64,000 nucleotides of DNA from Arthrobacter humicola (lineage in GTDB: Bacteria; Actinomycetota; Actinomycetes; Actinomycetales; Micrococcaceae), in contig NZ_JAFKON010000014.1 in the NCBI RefSeq assembly GCF_022803015.1, positions 1 to 64,000 of the forward strand, written 5' to 3'. Positions 1 through 7,787 of the stretch are shown here, piece after piece. The position numbers were made by a program, and so were the translations under genes. The notes under the pieces were generated by a model. It searched no databases. It worked only from the letters and a program-made list of their open reading frames with translations, and was not told where the DNA came from. Within the stretch, counting starts at the first letter, position 1, and each line of letters opens with the position of its first letter.

Positions 1-153
1 AACGACGCGCCCAGCCGGACCTACGCCGCGGCGCTCAGGACCAGAGGCAAGCACGGCGGCGTCATCGCCTGCGCGATGGCGCACCGCGCATCACGGATCG
101 CCTACGCCATGGTCCGGGACCAGACCAGCTACGACCCCGGCCGCTGGAAGTGA
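1..153 (+). CDS. IS110-family transposase, C-terminal end (partial)
   Basis: The window opens inside a reading frame of 50 codons that ends at TGA 151-153. It reads NDAPSRTYAAALR and then IAYAMVRDQTSYDP, the pattern of the C-terminal (transposase_20 side) end of IS110/IS116/IS902 transposases. These enzymes use a RuvC-like DEDD domain plus a C-terminal serine domain and, in studied members, a bridge RNA encoded in a non-coding end of the element. The upstream part lies outside the window, so completeness and activity cannot be judged. IS110 elements lack obvious terminal inverted repeats, so the right boundary cannot be placed by eye. Confidence 0.75.
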   Translation, partial: NDAPSRTYAAALRTRGKHGGVIACAMAHRASRIAYAMVRDQTSYDPGRWK

Positions 154-665
154 CAAACCGCGGCACACCATGACGCCAACCAGACATCCCCCCGGAGCCA
201 AAGGAGGTGCCCGCAGCATCCCTTCACAACCCTGGCCGGCGGTGAGACGCTGGAACCGACGAAGGGCCGGACCAGACGCCGATACAGCTATGGCGGACGC
301 CTTCCGCGTTACGCCGTCTCTAGCTTGGCGCCCGGCCCTTCGCCCCGCGGGCAACCCGAACGACGCCAGATGACCCGGGTGAAATAGCCGAGGTCGCATA
401 AGTCAGCGTGGGCGCCCACAGACCAACGCCGGTGCAGCCACCAAACCGCCCCTCCACAACACTTCAGAACGCCCGCCAGACACATGGGGCGAACCGTCAC
501 GCCCGCCGCATGCACTTGACACGACCTATAGCCAGCTAGTGCCAGCAGGTCCTATGGGTGTGGTCCTGGAGTTAAACCTCCGGAGCCACACTGGATGGCT
601 ATTCTGTTTGGGAACGTAACAGGTTTACGGAGCCCTGTGATTAGCGCAGGTGCCCGCTTCCAGTC
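154..665. other. Gene-free stretch after the IS110 transposase
   Basis: About 510 bases without a convincing gene. Short open frames here have no ribosome binding site and no recognisable product. The first part may be the non-coding right end of the IS110 element. The only clear structure is the hairpin at 558-591 described separately. A TTGACA at 516-521 has no matching -10 box. Confidence 0.4.
558..591. other. Strong hairpin in gene-free region, possible structured RNA
   Basis: The stem arms GTGTGG-TCC-GGAG and CTCC-GGA-CCACAC pair through 13 base pairs with one bulged base on each side and a six-base loop (TTAAAC). There is no T-run on either strand, so it is not a classical intrinsic terminator. 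Its role is unknown. It could be part of an RNA linked to the neighbouring mobile DNA. Confidence 0.4.
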
Positions 666-878
666 ATGGCCCAACTGGTCGCGGGCTACCACCTAACCAG
701 GGGCCGCATACTGCGGGCATTGGCGAAACTACATGAAGCTGTCCGAACCGTCCGTACCGCCTTGAAACTGCGCCGAGGCCAGTGCGAGTGGTGCCACAAG
801 CCGCTGGGCGATTAAGCAATGGACCGCCACTGCTCGGAGGACTGCAAAGTCGAACAGTGGCTGGCCCACCAAATCTAG
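666..878 (+). pseudogene. Zinc-ribbon phage-type small protein, interrupted copy
   Basis: The frame starts at ATG 666 and reads a basic helical segment (RILRALAKLHEAVRTVR), then CEWCHKPL, then meets TAA at 813-815. Beyond the stop the same frame continues as MDRHCSEDCK to TAG 876-878. The two cysteine pairs (CEWC and CSEDC) would form one zinc ribbon, typical of small phage or HNH-associated proteins. A second copy of the 3' part at 2280-2379 has GAC where this copy has TAA and is open across the junction. So this copy carries an in-frame nonsense change. If translated to the first stop it would give a 49-residue protein with half a zinc site. I do not recognise a specific family. Confidence 0.5.
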
Positions 879-893
879 GTCCCGTGAGCCGCG
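779..893 (+). repeat. Direct repeat copy 1 (zinc-ribbon 3' end)
   Basis: This stretch matches 2280-2395 in the same orientation at an offset of 1501 bases, with roughly 85-90 percent identity up to the TAG and weaker similarity beyond. Read on the minus strand, the trailing part gives a short frame ending NAAHGT and a stop, resembling the LKAAHGI ending of the phage tail pseudogene beside copy 2. The repeat unit therefore spans a convergent gene junction. Confidence 0.65.
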
Positions 894-953
894 TTAGCGG
901 CATAGGTGTTTTGGCCCGCTAATATTGGGGCAACTACTCCTGGGGGAACCACC

Positions 954-2315
954 GTGATTGAGCTGCTTGCTTTCGTTGCTATGGCCGTCGCCTGCTTCTT
1001 CGCCCCTGTCTTGCTGATGCAGATTCCTCGACTAAAGTCGCAGCTCGCGGCGAAACTAGCCGAGAACGGCAAGCAGCCGCGTGCTTGGTCGCGTCGCCTG
1101 ACCGGTGCCGGAGCGATTGCGGCGAGCCCGCTCTACGGATATGCGTTCCCCCTGGCGGCGATTCCGGCCGCTGTGATGGTGTTCGTAAAGCCAATCGCCG
1201 GCTGGCCCGGGCGGACCAAGCCGATTGTCTGGTGGTCACTCGCCGGCATCGCGGCAATGGTGATCGGCGCCAAGTATCAGCAGCAGGAAATCAGTGGAAA
1301 CATCCTCCACTACGCCGCCATGGCGCTATTTGTTACGGCGGCAGTCAAGATGACAAACGGGCAGTCCTCAGCCGCTCAACTTCTCGGCTGGGCGTCCATG
1401 GGCAGTGCGTTGTTCTTCGTGATCTTCCACCCTGCGAACACCGACACTTTCGAGCACCTTTGGAAATACGGGGTTGGCCCTTACGTTGCGATCGTTGCCG
1501 TCTGGTTCTTCTGTAGCCTGTCAGGCCGTCGCGCCCTGCCGATGCTCGCCCTGTTCGTCGTCGGTTGCGCAAGCCTAATCCTTGGCTTCCGGTCGCATGG
1601 GCTGGTGTGCTTCATTGTCGTTGTCGTCCTGCTGGTGCGGGGAGATACCCGGAGTGCTGCGGCGAAGCTTTTCAAGGGGATCATTGCTGGTGGCGCCCTT
1701 TATGGGCTCTCCCAAGTCCTGCCTGCCGCAATCGAGAACGGCCTCTTTGGAGAGGCGGTCCGCCTGCGCACGATGAGTCAGCTAGGCGAGGATGGCCCCG
1801 CGCTGCTCGCCGGGCGCGTCGAGCCGCCGCTCTCAATCGCCGCTATCTGGGAGCGCCCATGGTTCGGCTGGGGGAACCTGAACGCCATAGACAACCACAC
1901 CATCAGCAATGGAGCCGAGATCGCCTACAGCCTGGGGATGGTGCCCGAGGACTACATGAGGCTCTGGGTGCGTGCCGATGGGCGCGTGTCCGTTCACTCG
2001 CTCCTGGGAGAGGGCTGGGTTGAGGGTGGAATTGTCGCCGCCATCCTGCCCCTCCTACTCATCGGGCTGTTCGCTACAGCCATCCTGAAAGCAAACGGCA
2101 ACTGGGCGCCACTCGTCATCCTCATTTCCATTCAGGGCATCTGGGACGTGTTCTTTTCCACATGGGCCTACAACCGTGCGCTCACGCTCGCGCTCTCTGC
2201 GGTCCTCGCGGCGTGGGCCATCGCGCACAAGCCCGAAGACTCGCGTGCGATGACCCATGTCGACCTGACTACCGGACAGCCAGTGCGAGTGGTGCCACAA
2301 GCCGCTGCGCGGTGA
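954..2315 (+). CDS. O-antigen ligase/polymerase-like multi-pass membrane protein
   Basis: A 453-residue protein if started at GTG 954, which follows GGGGGAA at a good distance; an ATG at 906 in the same frame has no such site. About ten hydrophobic segments are visible. The region RPWFGWGN, then HSLLGEGWVEGGI and a closing membrane segment match the large periplasmic loop and following helix of the Wzy/WaaL (O-antigen ligase) superfamily, which polymerise or transfer lipid-linked glycans. No glycosyltransferases or flippase surround it, so its substrate is unknown. The gene lies between two direct repeats. Its last 14 or so codons (TGQPVRVVPQAAAR) are read out of repeat copy 2 in another frame, so the C-terminus appears to be replaced or fused. 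Some codons are less GC-biased than the housekeeping genes to the right, consistent with acquisition. Confidence 0.65.
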   Translation: MIELLAFVAMAVACFFAPVLLMQIPRLKSQLAAKLAENGKQPRAWSRRLTGAGAIAASPLYGYAFPLAAIPAAVMVFVKPIAGWPGRTKPIVWWSLAGIAAMVIGAKYQQQEISGNILHYAAMALFVTAAVKMTNGQSSAAQLLGWASMGSALFFVIFHPANTDTFEHLWKYGVGPYVAIVAVWFFCSLSGRRALPMLALFVVGCASLILGFRSHGLVCFIVVVVLLVRGDTRSAAAKLFKGIIAGGALYGLSQVLPAAIENGLFGEAVRLRTMSQLGEDGPALLAGRVEPPLSIAAIWERPWFGWGNLNAIDNHTISNGAEIAYSLGMVPEDYMRLWVRADGRVSVHSLLGEGWVEGGIVAAILPLLLIGLFATAILKANGNWAPLVILISIQGIWDVFFSTWAYNRALTLALSAVLAAWAIAHKPEDSRAMTHVDLTTGQPVRVVPQAAAR

Positions 2316-2395
2316 CGCGATGGACCGCCACTGCTCGGAGGACTGCAAAGCCGAGCAGCGGCAGGCCCACCAAATCTAGATACCGTGTGCGGCTT
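2280..2395 (+). repeat. Direct repeat copy 2 with zinc-ribbon remnant
   Basis: Second copy of the 779-893 sequence. In the zinc-ribbon frame it reads CEWCHKPLRGDAMDRHCSEDCK through to TAG 2377-2379 without interruption, but the frame is closed by a stop just upstream, so only the 3' end of the gene is present. The stop of the membrane protein gene (2313-2315) lies inside it. It meets the minus-strand tail pseudogene end to end with a few bases of overlap. Confidence 0.65.
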
Positions 2396-3511
2396 TCAGG
2401 TTGGCGCGCTCATCCGTGCGCTGCGTGGGCGTCAGGGCTGAGGGCCAGACAACAATCTCGGCAAGGTCGATCTTGCTCCACCCAGTCCCGGCAATGTCGC
2501 GGCCCATGGTGAGGCCGCCGGTGGCGCTTGCACCAAGATCGGCGGTAACCGCCGTGCCGTCCATGCCCAGCACGCCCGCCGCGCCGATCGCGACGAGGGT
2601 GAATATCTGTCATCCGGCGTCCACGCTGGGCGAGCCATACGCCGCCGGCGGTGAGAGAGTCACCGACGCCTGACAGGAAATCTGTGCGGGGGAGCGCCGC
2701 GACGGTGACGCCGGTCGTGGTGTTGTAGACCTTCGGGCCGGCGTCAGTGTCGAACATGACCGACTTACCAACAATCAACGGGTTACGCGGGTCGCCGGTT
2801 GATGCAACAAGTGCGCGGTTCCCGGTGACCGGGTCGTTGACGTTGACGTACAGGGCCCGGGAAGGGCTGGTGCCCGTCGCTTCCGCCACGGCGTACTCCG
2901 TGATGGACAGCTGGCTGACAACGTCCGGGGCGAGCTGCGCGGTGGTGATGCCGCCCGGGCCGAGCCCCATCCTGGTCCTCAGAACAGTCTCAGCGTAGGC
3001 CGTGGGGCCACCGTCAGAGGCCTGGGCCATCAGCCACGTCTGCCGCCCGTACGTGTCAGCGAACCCCGCAAGGACTTCTTTAGCAGCAAGCTGAGTGCTG
3101 CCAAGCTGCGGCATACGTGCCGGCGTCATCATGACTGGCGATCAGGTCAGCGGCGTGGTCCGTTGGTGAACCGTCCGTGACAGGAACGTTTCGCGGCCCG
3201 TTGAGTCCGTGATGGATACAAGTGTTTCGGTAGCTGCCAGCATTGTGTTCGGCGCGCCGGGGTCGGTCCTTTCCACGAGGTCCCGTGTTGCGATTTCGGT
3301 TGACACGGCGGCAGCCACGGCAGCGGCAGGGGTGGAGTCGGTAGCGAGTGCGTCAGCCACGGCGGATGGAACGGCGGTCTCAACGCTGGCAACAATAGTG
3401 GCAGAAAGTGCCGCGTGGCGATCATGCGCGAATGATGCCAGCCGCCTATCCGCAGGAGAGCTGGAGGCCGCCGTCGTCCGGGACGGCAGAGTCTTCGCAT
3501 GGAGTGATCAT
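2376..3511 (-). pseudogene. Decayed phage tail/minor structural protein (SGNH-type part fused to LamG-like end)
   Basis: Reading the minus strand from ATG 3511, phage-like protein can be followed only by changing frame several times. The pieces are MITPCEDSAVPDDGG; ADRRLASFAHDRHAALS; TDPGAPNTMLAATETL; VTDGSPTDHAAD; and, from about 3110 down to 2655, a long open piece ending FLSGVGDSLTAGG. The GDSL signature suggests the start of an SGNH/GDSL esterase domain as found in phage tail proteins. Straight after it the frame shifts and the sequence jumps to GAAGVLGMDGTAV and a closing WSKIDLAEIVVWPSALT, the usual last strand of a LamG/concanavalin-like domain, ending LKAAHGI. The catalytic body of the esterase is missing, so an internal deletion joined the two parts. 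No intact product is expected. Confidence 0.6.
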
Positions 3512-3724
3512 TTTGTTAATGCTTGCGGTTTCCTGAACTGGGCGGCCGACGAGATCGAAAACCCGAGTTCGTGCTGGCAGTTGTCTGGATCAGGCGCGGA
3601 CCGCTGGCGGAAAGTCTTCCCGTGAGGTGCGGGCCTCCAGCTTCTGGCTGGCTCCGGCGGGTAGAATCAAGGCCTATACAGCGCACCAACAACGCCGGAA
3701 TAGCGTCTGAATTACGGAGATTTA

Positions 3725-4540
3725 ATGTCACGATGGCTCGAAGTCGGTCCGGACAACTACGTACTGACAACACAAGGTTCTTGGCTCAACACGGGTCTGG
3801 TGGTCGGTACTGAGCGCGCCATGGTGATCGACACCGGCGGCGGCCCACGACAGGGACGCGAGATCCTGGCTGCCGTGCGGGAAAAGACCGGGCTGCCGCT
3901 CGTTGTCGTCAACACGCACGCCCACTACGATCACTTCTTCGGCAACGCGGTCTTCGCCGATGACGGCGTGACGGAGTTTTGGGCGCACGAGAACTGCGCC
4001 GCGGACATCGAGGAGAACGGCGACGAGCAGCGCCGGTTCGTCGCCTCGGCGGAGCCGGAGATGGCGGCAGGGGAGGGCGCCGACGTCGAACTCGTGGTTC
4101 CGAACGCGATCGTGAAGGACCAGCCGGTCCTCGTGGACCTTGGCGGACAGACCGCCACGTTGTTCTATCTGGGCCGCGGCCACACCGACGGCGACCTCCT
4201 GGTCGGCACCGCGAGTACCCTCTTCGTTGGCGATCTCGTAGAACAGGGGTCACACCCGTCCTTCGAGGACTCTTTCCCGGAAGAGTGGGCCGACGCCCTC
4301 CGGCACCTGTCCGCGCTGCGGCACCGCTACGAATTCCTGATCCCGGGCCACGGCGAGCCGTGCAGCGACGAGTTCGTCAAGACGATGGCCAACACGATGA
4401 CGACCGCGGTCCGGCAGGCAACCCAGGCCACCCGGGAAACTCCGGACGACGCAACCAAGGCAATCCCGATCCTGCCGTACGGTCCCGAGCAGTCGCGCTG
4501 GTTCATCACGCGCCTGCAGGACACGCGGGCCCACCACTAG
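3725..4540 (+). CDS. MBL-fold metallo-hydrolase
   Basis: A 271-residue protein of the metallo-beta-lactamase superfamily. The zinc-binding motif HAHYDH is at residues 65-70, a GHTDGD motif puts the next metal histidine at 153, LFVGDLV provides the bridging aspartate near 170, and PGHG gives the last histidine at 209. All metal ligands of a dinuclear hydrolase are present. The layout resembles the glyoxalase II / quinoprotein-relay group rather than true antibiotic beta-lactamases; the natural substrate cannot be told. ATG 3725 follows ACGGAG. The gene is monocistronic and marks the right edge of the mobile region. Confidence 0.85.
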   Translation: MSRWLEVGPDNYVLTTQGSWLNTGLVVGTERAMVIDTGGGPRQGREILAAVREKTGLPLVVVNTHAHYDHFFGNAVFADDGVTEFWAHENCAADIEENGDEQRRFVASAEPEMAAGEGADVELVVPNAIVKDQPVLVDLGGQTATLFYLGRGHTDGDLLVGTASTLFVGDLVEQGSHPSFEDSFPEEWADALRHLSALRHRYEFLIPGHGEPCSDEFVKTMANTMTTAVRQATQATRETPDDATKAIPILPYGPEQSRWFITRLQDTRAHH

Positions 4541-4701
4541 AATCCGCGGGCTCCGGGCGGGTCTTAAGGACAGCGCCGGCAGCCTGTGAGTAATCTCATT
4601 CGGGACCTTTCCGGGTCCGCTCTCTCCGCCGTGTTCTACGTGCTGCTTCGCCTCAGGCGCCGCAGGCACAGCCCCACCCCCGCTACTCAGCGCCAGGAGT
4701 C

Positions 4702-4827
4702 ATGACAGTGCCGTACGTCGATATCAACCCACACCGCAACCGCCCGAAATGGTGGGCCTACGCCGGTCTGGTCCTCTTGACGGTGGCCACCGGCGGCGTG
4801 ATATTCGTGGCACTGACAGCTCTATAG
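4702..4827 (+). CDS. Small single-pass membrane protein (41 aa)
   Basis: ATG 4702 is preceded by AGGAGT at ideal spacing, and the frame closes at TAG 4825-4827. The protein has a polar N-terminus rich in Asn, His, Arg and Pro (NPHRNRPKWW), then one hydrophobic stretch (YAGLVLLTVATGGVIFVAL) reaching the C-terminus. It has the look of a small membrane-anchored peptide with a cytoplasmic basic head. No family is recognised. It is followed by a second small membrane protein of similar design. Confidence 0.6.
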   Translation: MTVPYVDINPHRNRPKWWAYAGLVLLTVATGGVIFVALTAL

Positions 4828-4915
4828 CTGCGTCTGCCGCCACAGTGTACGTGATTTACGACATAATGCCCTGACTTGCCCCACCCGAAATCGTTGTGCC
4901 TGTAGCATCAGCGGC

Positions 4916-5059
4916 ATGGGGACGAACAGGGGTAGGTACTACGCCAAGGATTCCAGGCTTGAGTTCCGGAGGAGGCGCCTGCAGGCGTTGGCCTATGTGG
5001 GGTTGGGGTTTCTGGCCATTGCGACGGCCATGGTGGTGGTGTTGGCGCTGCAGCGGTGA
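4916..5059 (+). CDS. Small single-pass membrane protein (47 aa)
   Basis: The frame ATG 4916 to TGA 5057-5059 encodes an arginine-rich head (RYYAKDSRLEFRRRRLQ) followed by one membrane helix (GLGFLAIATAMVVVLAL). The design closely parallels the 49-residue protein at 8712-8861 (MYAREELRYSSRRRAWRLAQ then a helix). The ribosome binding site is poor, which lowers confidence in the exact start. No function is known. It precedes the EspI-like ATPase gene by about 130 bases. Confidence 0.5.
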   Translation: MGTNRGRYYAKDSRLEFRRRRLQALAYVGLGFLAIATAMVVVLALQR

Positions 5060-5190
5060 TTGCGTCAGGAAACCCGGCCGCGCCGTGCCGCTGGTCCGTC
5101 GCGGACCACGTGTGGGCCTAGACTTGCTTTTTGGACCAATTCAAACAAGCAACGCAGCGGCCTGCGCCGTGATCCCTGGGGGGAACAAAC

Positions 5191-6471
5191 ATGTCCAAAC
5201 CGGTGGACACCAAAACTGCCAACGACACGGTGGACGCAGGGCAGCCGGACCTCCGGCGTCGGCGTGACCGCCGCGCCGACGACTCCGATGCCTGGACGGG
5301 AACCATGCCCATCATCACGCCCAACGAAGCCGACGGCCAAGCTGTTCGGACCGCCCCGAGCAGCTCATGGGCAGAAGCGGCCGCCGCGGCTGATGCGCCG
5401 CCCGCGGCGCCCACACGCTCACCCTCCGGCGCAGCGCCGGCGACCTTGCCCGAAGCCCCCGGATCAGCACCGTCCGAGCCCGCGCAGCCGGCCCGCTCCA
5501 CGCGATCGGTCAGCCGATCCGCCGCACTGGCCGACGGACCGGTGCCTGACTTCATCAGTTCCCCGGGCCTCTTTGTCCGCGAGCAGAAGCCCCGGCCCGT
5601 CGGCGGGTTCCGCGGCGCCCTCTACAAGCTGACCGGCGGCGGGCTGAACCTGGGCCCGAGCGCCCGGCAGCGTGAAGAGGACGAGCTGGCCCGGCGCATC
5701 TCCCGCCAGCTCCAGGGCAGCTACAACACGGCCGTGTTGAGCCTCAAGGGCGGCATCGGCAAGACCTCCACCACGGTGGGCGTCGGACTGACTCTGGCCG
5801 AGTTCCGCGGTGATCCGCCGTGCGCGATCGACGCCAACCCCGATTCCGGCGACCTCGTAGAGCGCGCCCTCGGCGAGGGCATCTACCAGCAGCAGAGCCC
5901 GCGTACCATCACGGACCTGCTCAAGAACATCGAGTCCGTCGATTCGCTCACTGCCCTGGCCCGCTACATGCACCATGCCGGGAGGCTCCACCTCATTGCC
6001 GGGGAACAGGACCCCGAGGTGTCGGACTCACTGACGGCCGAGGAATATCTGCGGATCCGCAGGCTCATTTCCGCCTACTACTCGGTGGCGCTGATTGACT
6101 GCGGTACGGGCGTCACGCACAATGCCATGAGCGGCATCCTGCAATCGGCGGACAACCTGATCATCGCGGCCGGGTACGCTGTCAGCGGCGCCAAACGGGC
6201 CCGCAGCACCCTGCACTGGCTGGCCAGCCACGGCTACGAAGAGTTGGCCCGCAACGCCATCGTGGTCATCACCGACAAGGACGAGGTGTCCTCCCGGGTG
6301 GACAAGGACGCGATCGAGGACCACCTGTCCGGCATCTGCCGCCAGCTGATCGCGGTCCCGCACGACCGCGGCGTGGCCGACGGCGACCTGGTCACCCTGG
6401 ATGTGCTCCGCCCGGAAACCCGGCGCGCCTACCGGGAAATCGCAGCCGCCATCGTGGACGGGTACGCCTGA
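5191..6471 (+). CDS. MinD/ParA-like ATPase with Pro/Ala-rich N-terminus (EspI-like)
   Basis: A 426-residue protein. Residues 1-125 are low-complexity, rich in Ala, Pro, Ser and Arg. From about 180 there is a deviant Walker A motif LSLKGGIGKTSTT, followed by AIDANPDSGDL (Walker A' and switch region) and ALIDCGTGV (Walker B). This is the MinD/SRP-type P-loop fold. An Ala/Pro-rich head on a MinD core is the architecture of the ESX/type VII-associated protein EspI and related actinobacterial proteins, which are proposed to act as ATP sensors or positioning factors. No other type VII secretion gene is in the window, so the link is by architecture only. ATG 5191 follows GGGGGG. Confidence 0.7.
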   Translation: MSKPVDTKTANDTVDAGQPDLRRRRDRRADDSDAWTGTMPIITPNEADGQAVRTAPSSSWAEAAAAADAPPAAPTRSPSGAAPATLPEAPGSAPSEPAQPARSTRSVSRSAALADGPVPDFISSPGLFVREQKPRPVGGFRGALYKLTGGGLNLGPSARQREEDELARRISRQLQGSYNTAVLSLKGGIGKTSTTVGVGLTLAEFRGDPPCAIDANPDSGDLVERALGEGIYQQQSPRTITDLLKNIESVDSLTALARYMHHAGRLHLIAGEQDPEVSDSLTAEEYLRIRRLISAYYSVALIDCGTGVTHNAMSGILQSADNLIIAAGYAVSGAKRARSTLHWLASHGYEELARNAIVVITDKDEVSSRVDKDAIEDHLSGICRQLIAVPHDRGVADGDLVTLDVLRPETRRAYREIAAAIVDGYA

Positions 6472-6479
6472 GCGGATCG

Positions 6480-7376
6480 CTACCGGCGGCGTGAAGCCCT
6501 GATCTTCCGGGCCGCTGTTGGAAGGCCAGTCAGTCCACGGCGCCAGCGCGCAACGTAGGCCCTGAGGACCCCGGCAACGGAGTCGTCAAGGTAAATGTCG
6601 CGCTCCCGCAATGTTTGCCGTGAGGGGAACACAGCACGGGCCAGAACCAGCGGTTTGACCCGCCAGGGACTTTCGACGAGCGAGATCAGGTAAGCCGTTC
6701 CGGGGTCTTGTACGGCCGTGCGGTGGCGCCACTCCTCGCTGACAGTTCCCTGCCGGCCCCGCAGATCTGCTACGCCCAGATCGTCCAAGAACGGGTTTAG
6801 CGCCGCCGTCGCCTGCAGCTCCGCGCTGAGATCCACGATGTCCTGGTACATGGTGACGTCCACCCGCTGGAGCAGCCCCGAGTACTCGCGCTGATGGCGG
6901 GGGTTATCCATGGCGCGGAGGCTGTGCAGTGCCTGAAAGATTACGGCCGCAGGTTTGGAAGGAACGGCCACACTCCTGGCCGCCATGACCAGGTATTGTC
7001 TGTCGCGCCAGAGTGTGTCGAAGGCACTGCCGGGTGGGGCTTCCATCCCGGGAAATCTGTCATGCACGTCGATATCGCAGTTCCACTGCGGATGATACAG
7101 AGTGCGGGAGTGCGAGTACCGGCGAACGACTGTCACGCCGGATGGCCTCTCGAGCCAGCCCCTGCCGCCCAGAAGGTCCACCATTTTGTCCAGGTCTTCG
7201 GGGCGGACCAGGACGTCCACGTCCGCAGAAACATGGTGCGCGCGGAGTCCCATCATGGTGGCGGCCGGACCCTTGATAAACAGCACCTGGAGCCCGGCTG
7301 ACGCTGCGACGTAGTCCACCAGGGCGGTGGCCAGGAGGACGGCTTCGTCCTGGTGCAGGGTCTCTGCGCTGTCCAT
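6480..7376 (-). CDS. Nucleotidyltransferase-family protein (NTP_transf_5 type)
   Basis: A 298-residue protein. LFIKGPAATMM and SADVDVLVRPEDL match the uncharacterised nucleotidyltransferase family PF14907, in which DxD supplies the metal-binding carboxylates; CDIDVHDRFPG supplies a third acidic position. Members are common in RiPP and exopolysaccharide clusters. The start codon shares one base with the stop of the PqqD-like gene upstream, so the two are translationally coupled. This places it as a likely partner of a peptide-binding RRE protein. The target is unknown, and no precursor peptide is evident next to it. It ends nine bases from the convergent ATPase gene. Confidence 0.75.
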   Translation of the reverse strand: MDSAETLHQDEAVLLATALVDYVAASAGLQVLFIKGPAATMMGLRAHHVSADVDVLVRPEDLDKMVDLLGGRGWLERPSGVTVVRRYSHSRTLYHPQWNCDIDVHDRFPGMEAPPGSAFDTLWRDRQYLVMAARSVAVPSKPAAVIFQALHSLRAMDNPRHQREYSGLLQRVDVTMYQDIVDLSAELQATAALNPFLDDLGVADLRGRQGTVSEEWRHRTAVQDPGTAYLISLVESPWRVKPLVLARAVFPSRQTLRERDIYLDDSVAGVLRAYVARWRRGLTGLPTAARKIRASRRR

Positions 7377-7672
7377 CAGCTGGCGCCTTCGCTTTGAGGA
7401 GACGGCGTGATCATGCCGGCGCCGCTCAACGTGCGCATCAAACCGATTACGTCATCCGCGATGGCGCCGGCCTCTGTGGCGTATTCGCGGGCAAGCCATT
7501 CGATGAGCTCCGCCTCGGTCCTGGTCCCGTCCAGCCCGTTCCACACCGAGGCAGCCGTCCCCACCAGGATGACCGGCACGTCCTGCTCAAGGTGCAGCAC
7601 GGCTACGCGGCCGCCGTCGGGGCTGTGGACGCAGGCGACGTCGGGGCTGACCCGCCACACCTGTTCCGTCAT
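7376..7672 (-). CDS. PqqD-family protein (RiPP recognition element-like)
   Basis: With ATG 7672, which has GGAGG just upstream, the product is 98 residues, the usual PqqD length. A start at 7711 is possible in frame but has no such site. The protein has the three-strand then three-helix layout of PqqD domains: VWRVSPDVACVHSPDG, a strand ending VWNGLDGTRTEAEL, and helices covering IEWLAREYATEAG and DVIGLMRTLSGAG. PqqD-like domains bind leader peptides and deliver them to modifying enzymes. The downstream nucleotidyltransferase overlaps it by one base. No PqqA/lasso-like precursor or radical SAM gene is nearby, so it is either an orphan pair or acts on an unlinked substrate. Confidence 0.75.
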   Translation of the reverse strand: MTEQVWRVSPDVACVHSPDGGRVAVLHLEQDVPVILVGTAASVWNGLDGTRTEAELIEWLAREYATEAGAIADDVIGLMRTLSGAGMITPSPQSEGAS

Positions 7673-7753
7673 GAAGCCTCCGCCGACACTTGAGAGGCCT
7701 TCAAGAATCACGCGGCCCTTCGCAAGGCTTCATGCTACCGCGCGGCAGCCAAG

Positions 7754-7787
7754 TTGTTTCGCGCCGGTGACCGACTTAGATTTAGGC
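7754..7787 (+). promoter_or_regulatory. Promoter of the GAF-ANTAR gene, likely leaderless
   Basis: TTGTTT at 7754-7759, 17 bases, then TAGATT at 7777-7782, with the ATG five bases further on at 7788. Transcription should begin at or within a base or two of the start codon. No Shine-Dalgarno sequence is present, which fits. Confidence 0.5.

Noticed and set aside
170..373. Short open frame after the IS110 transposase
   Set aside because: No plausible product, no ribosome site and amino-acid composition typical of random high-GC sequence.
516..545. TTGACA as a promoter -35
   Set aside because: No acceptable -10 hexamer at 16-18 bases and no gene follows closely.
3209..3625. Plus-strand frame opposite the phage tail pseudogene
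   Set aside because: It is the complement of an Ala/Val-rich coding stretch; the minus-strand pieces give the meaningful phage protein segments.
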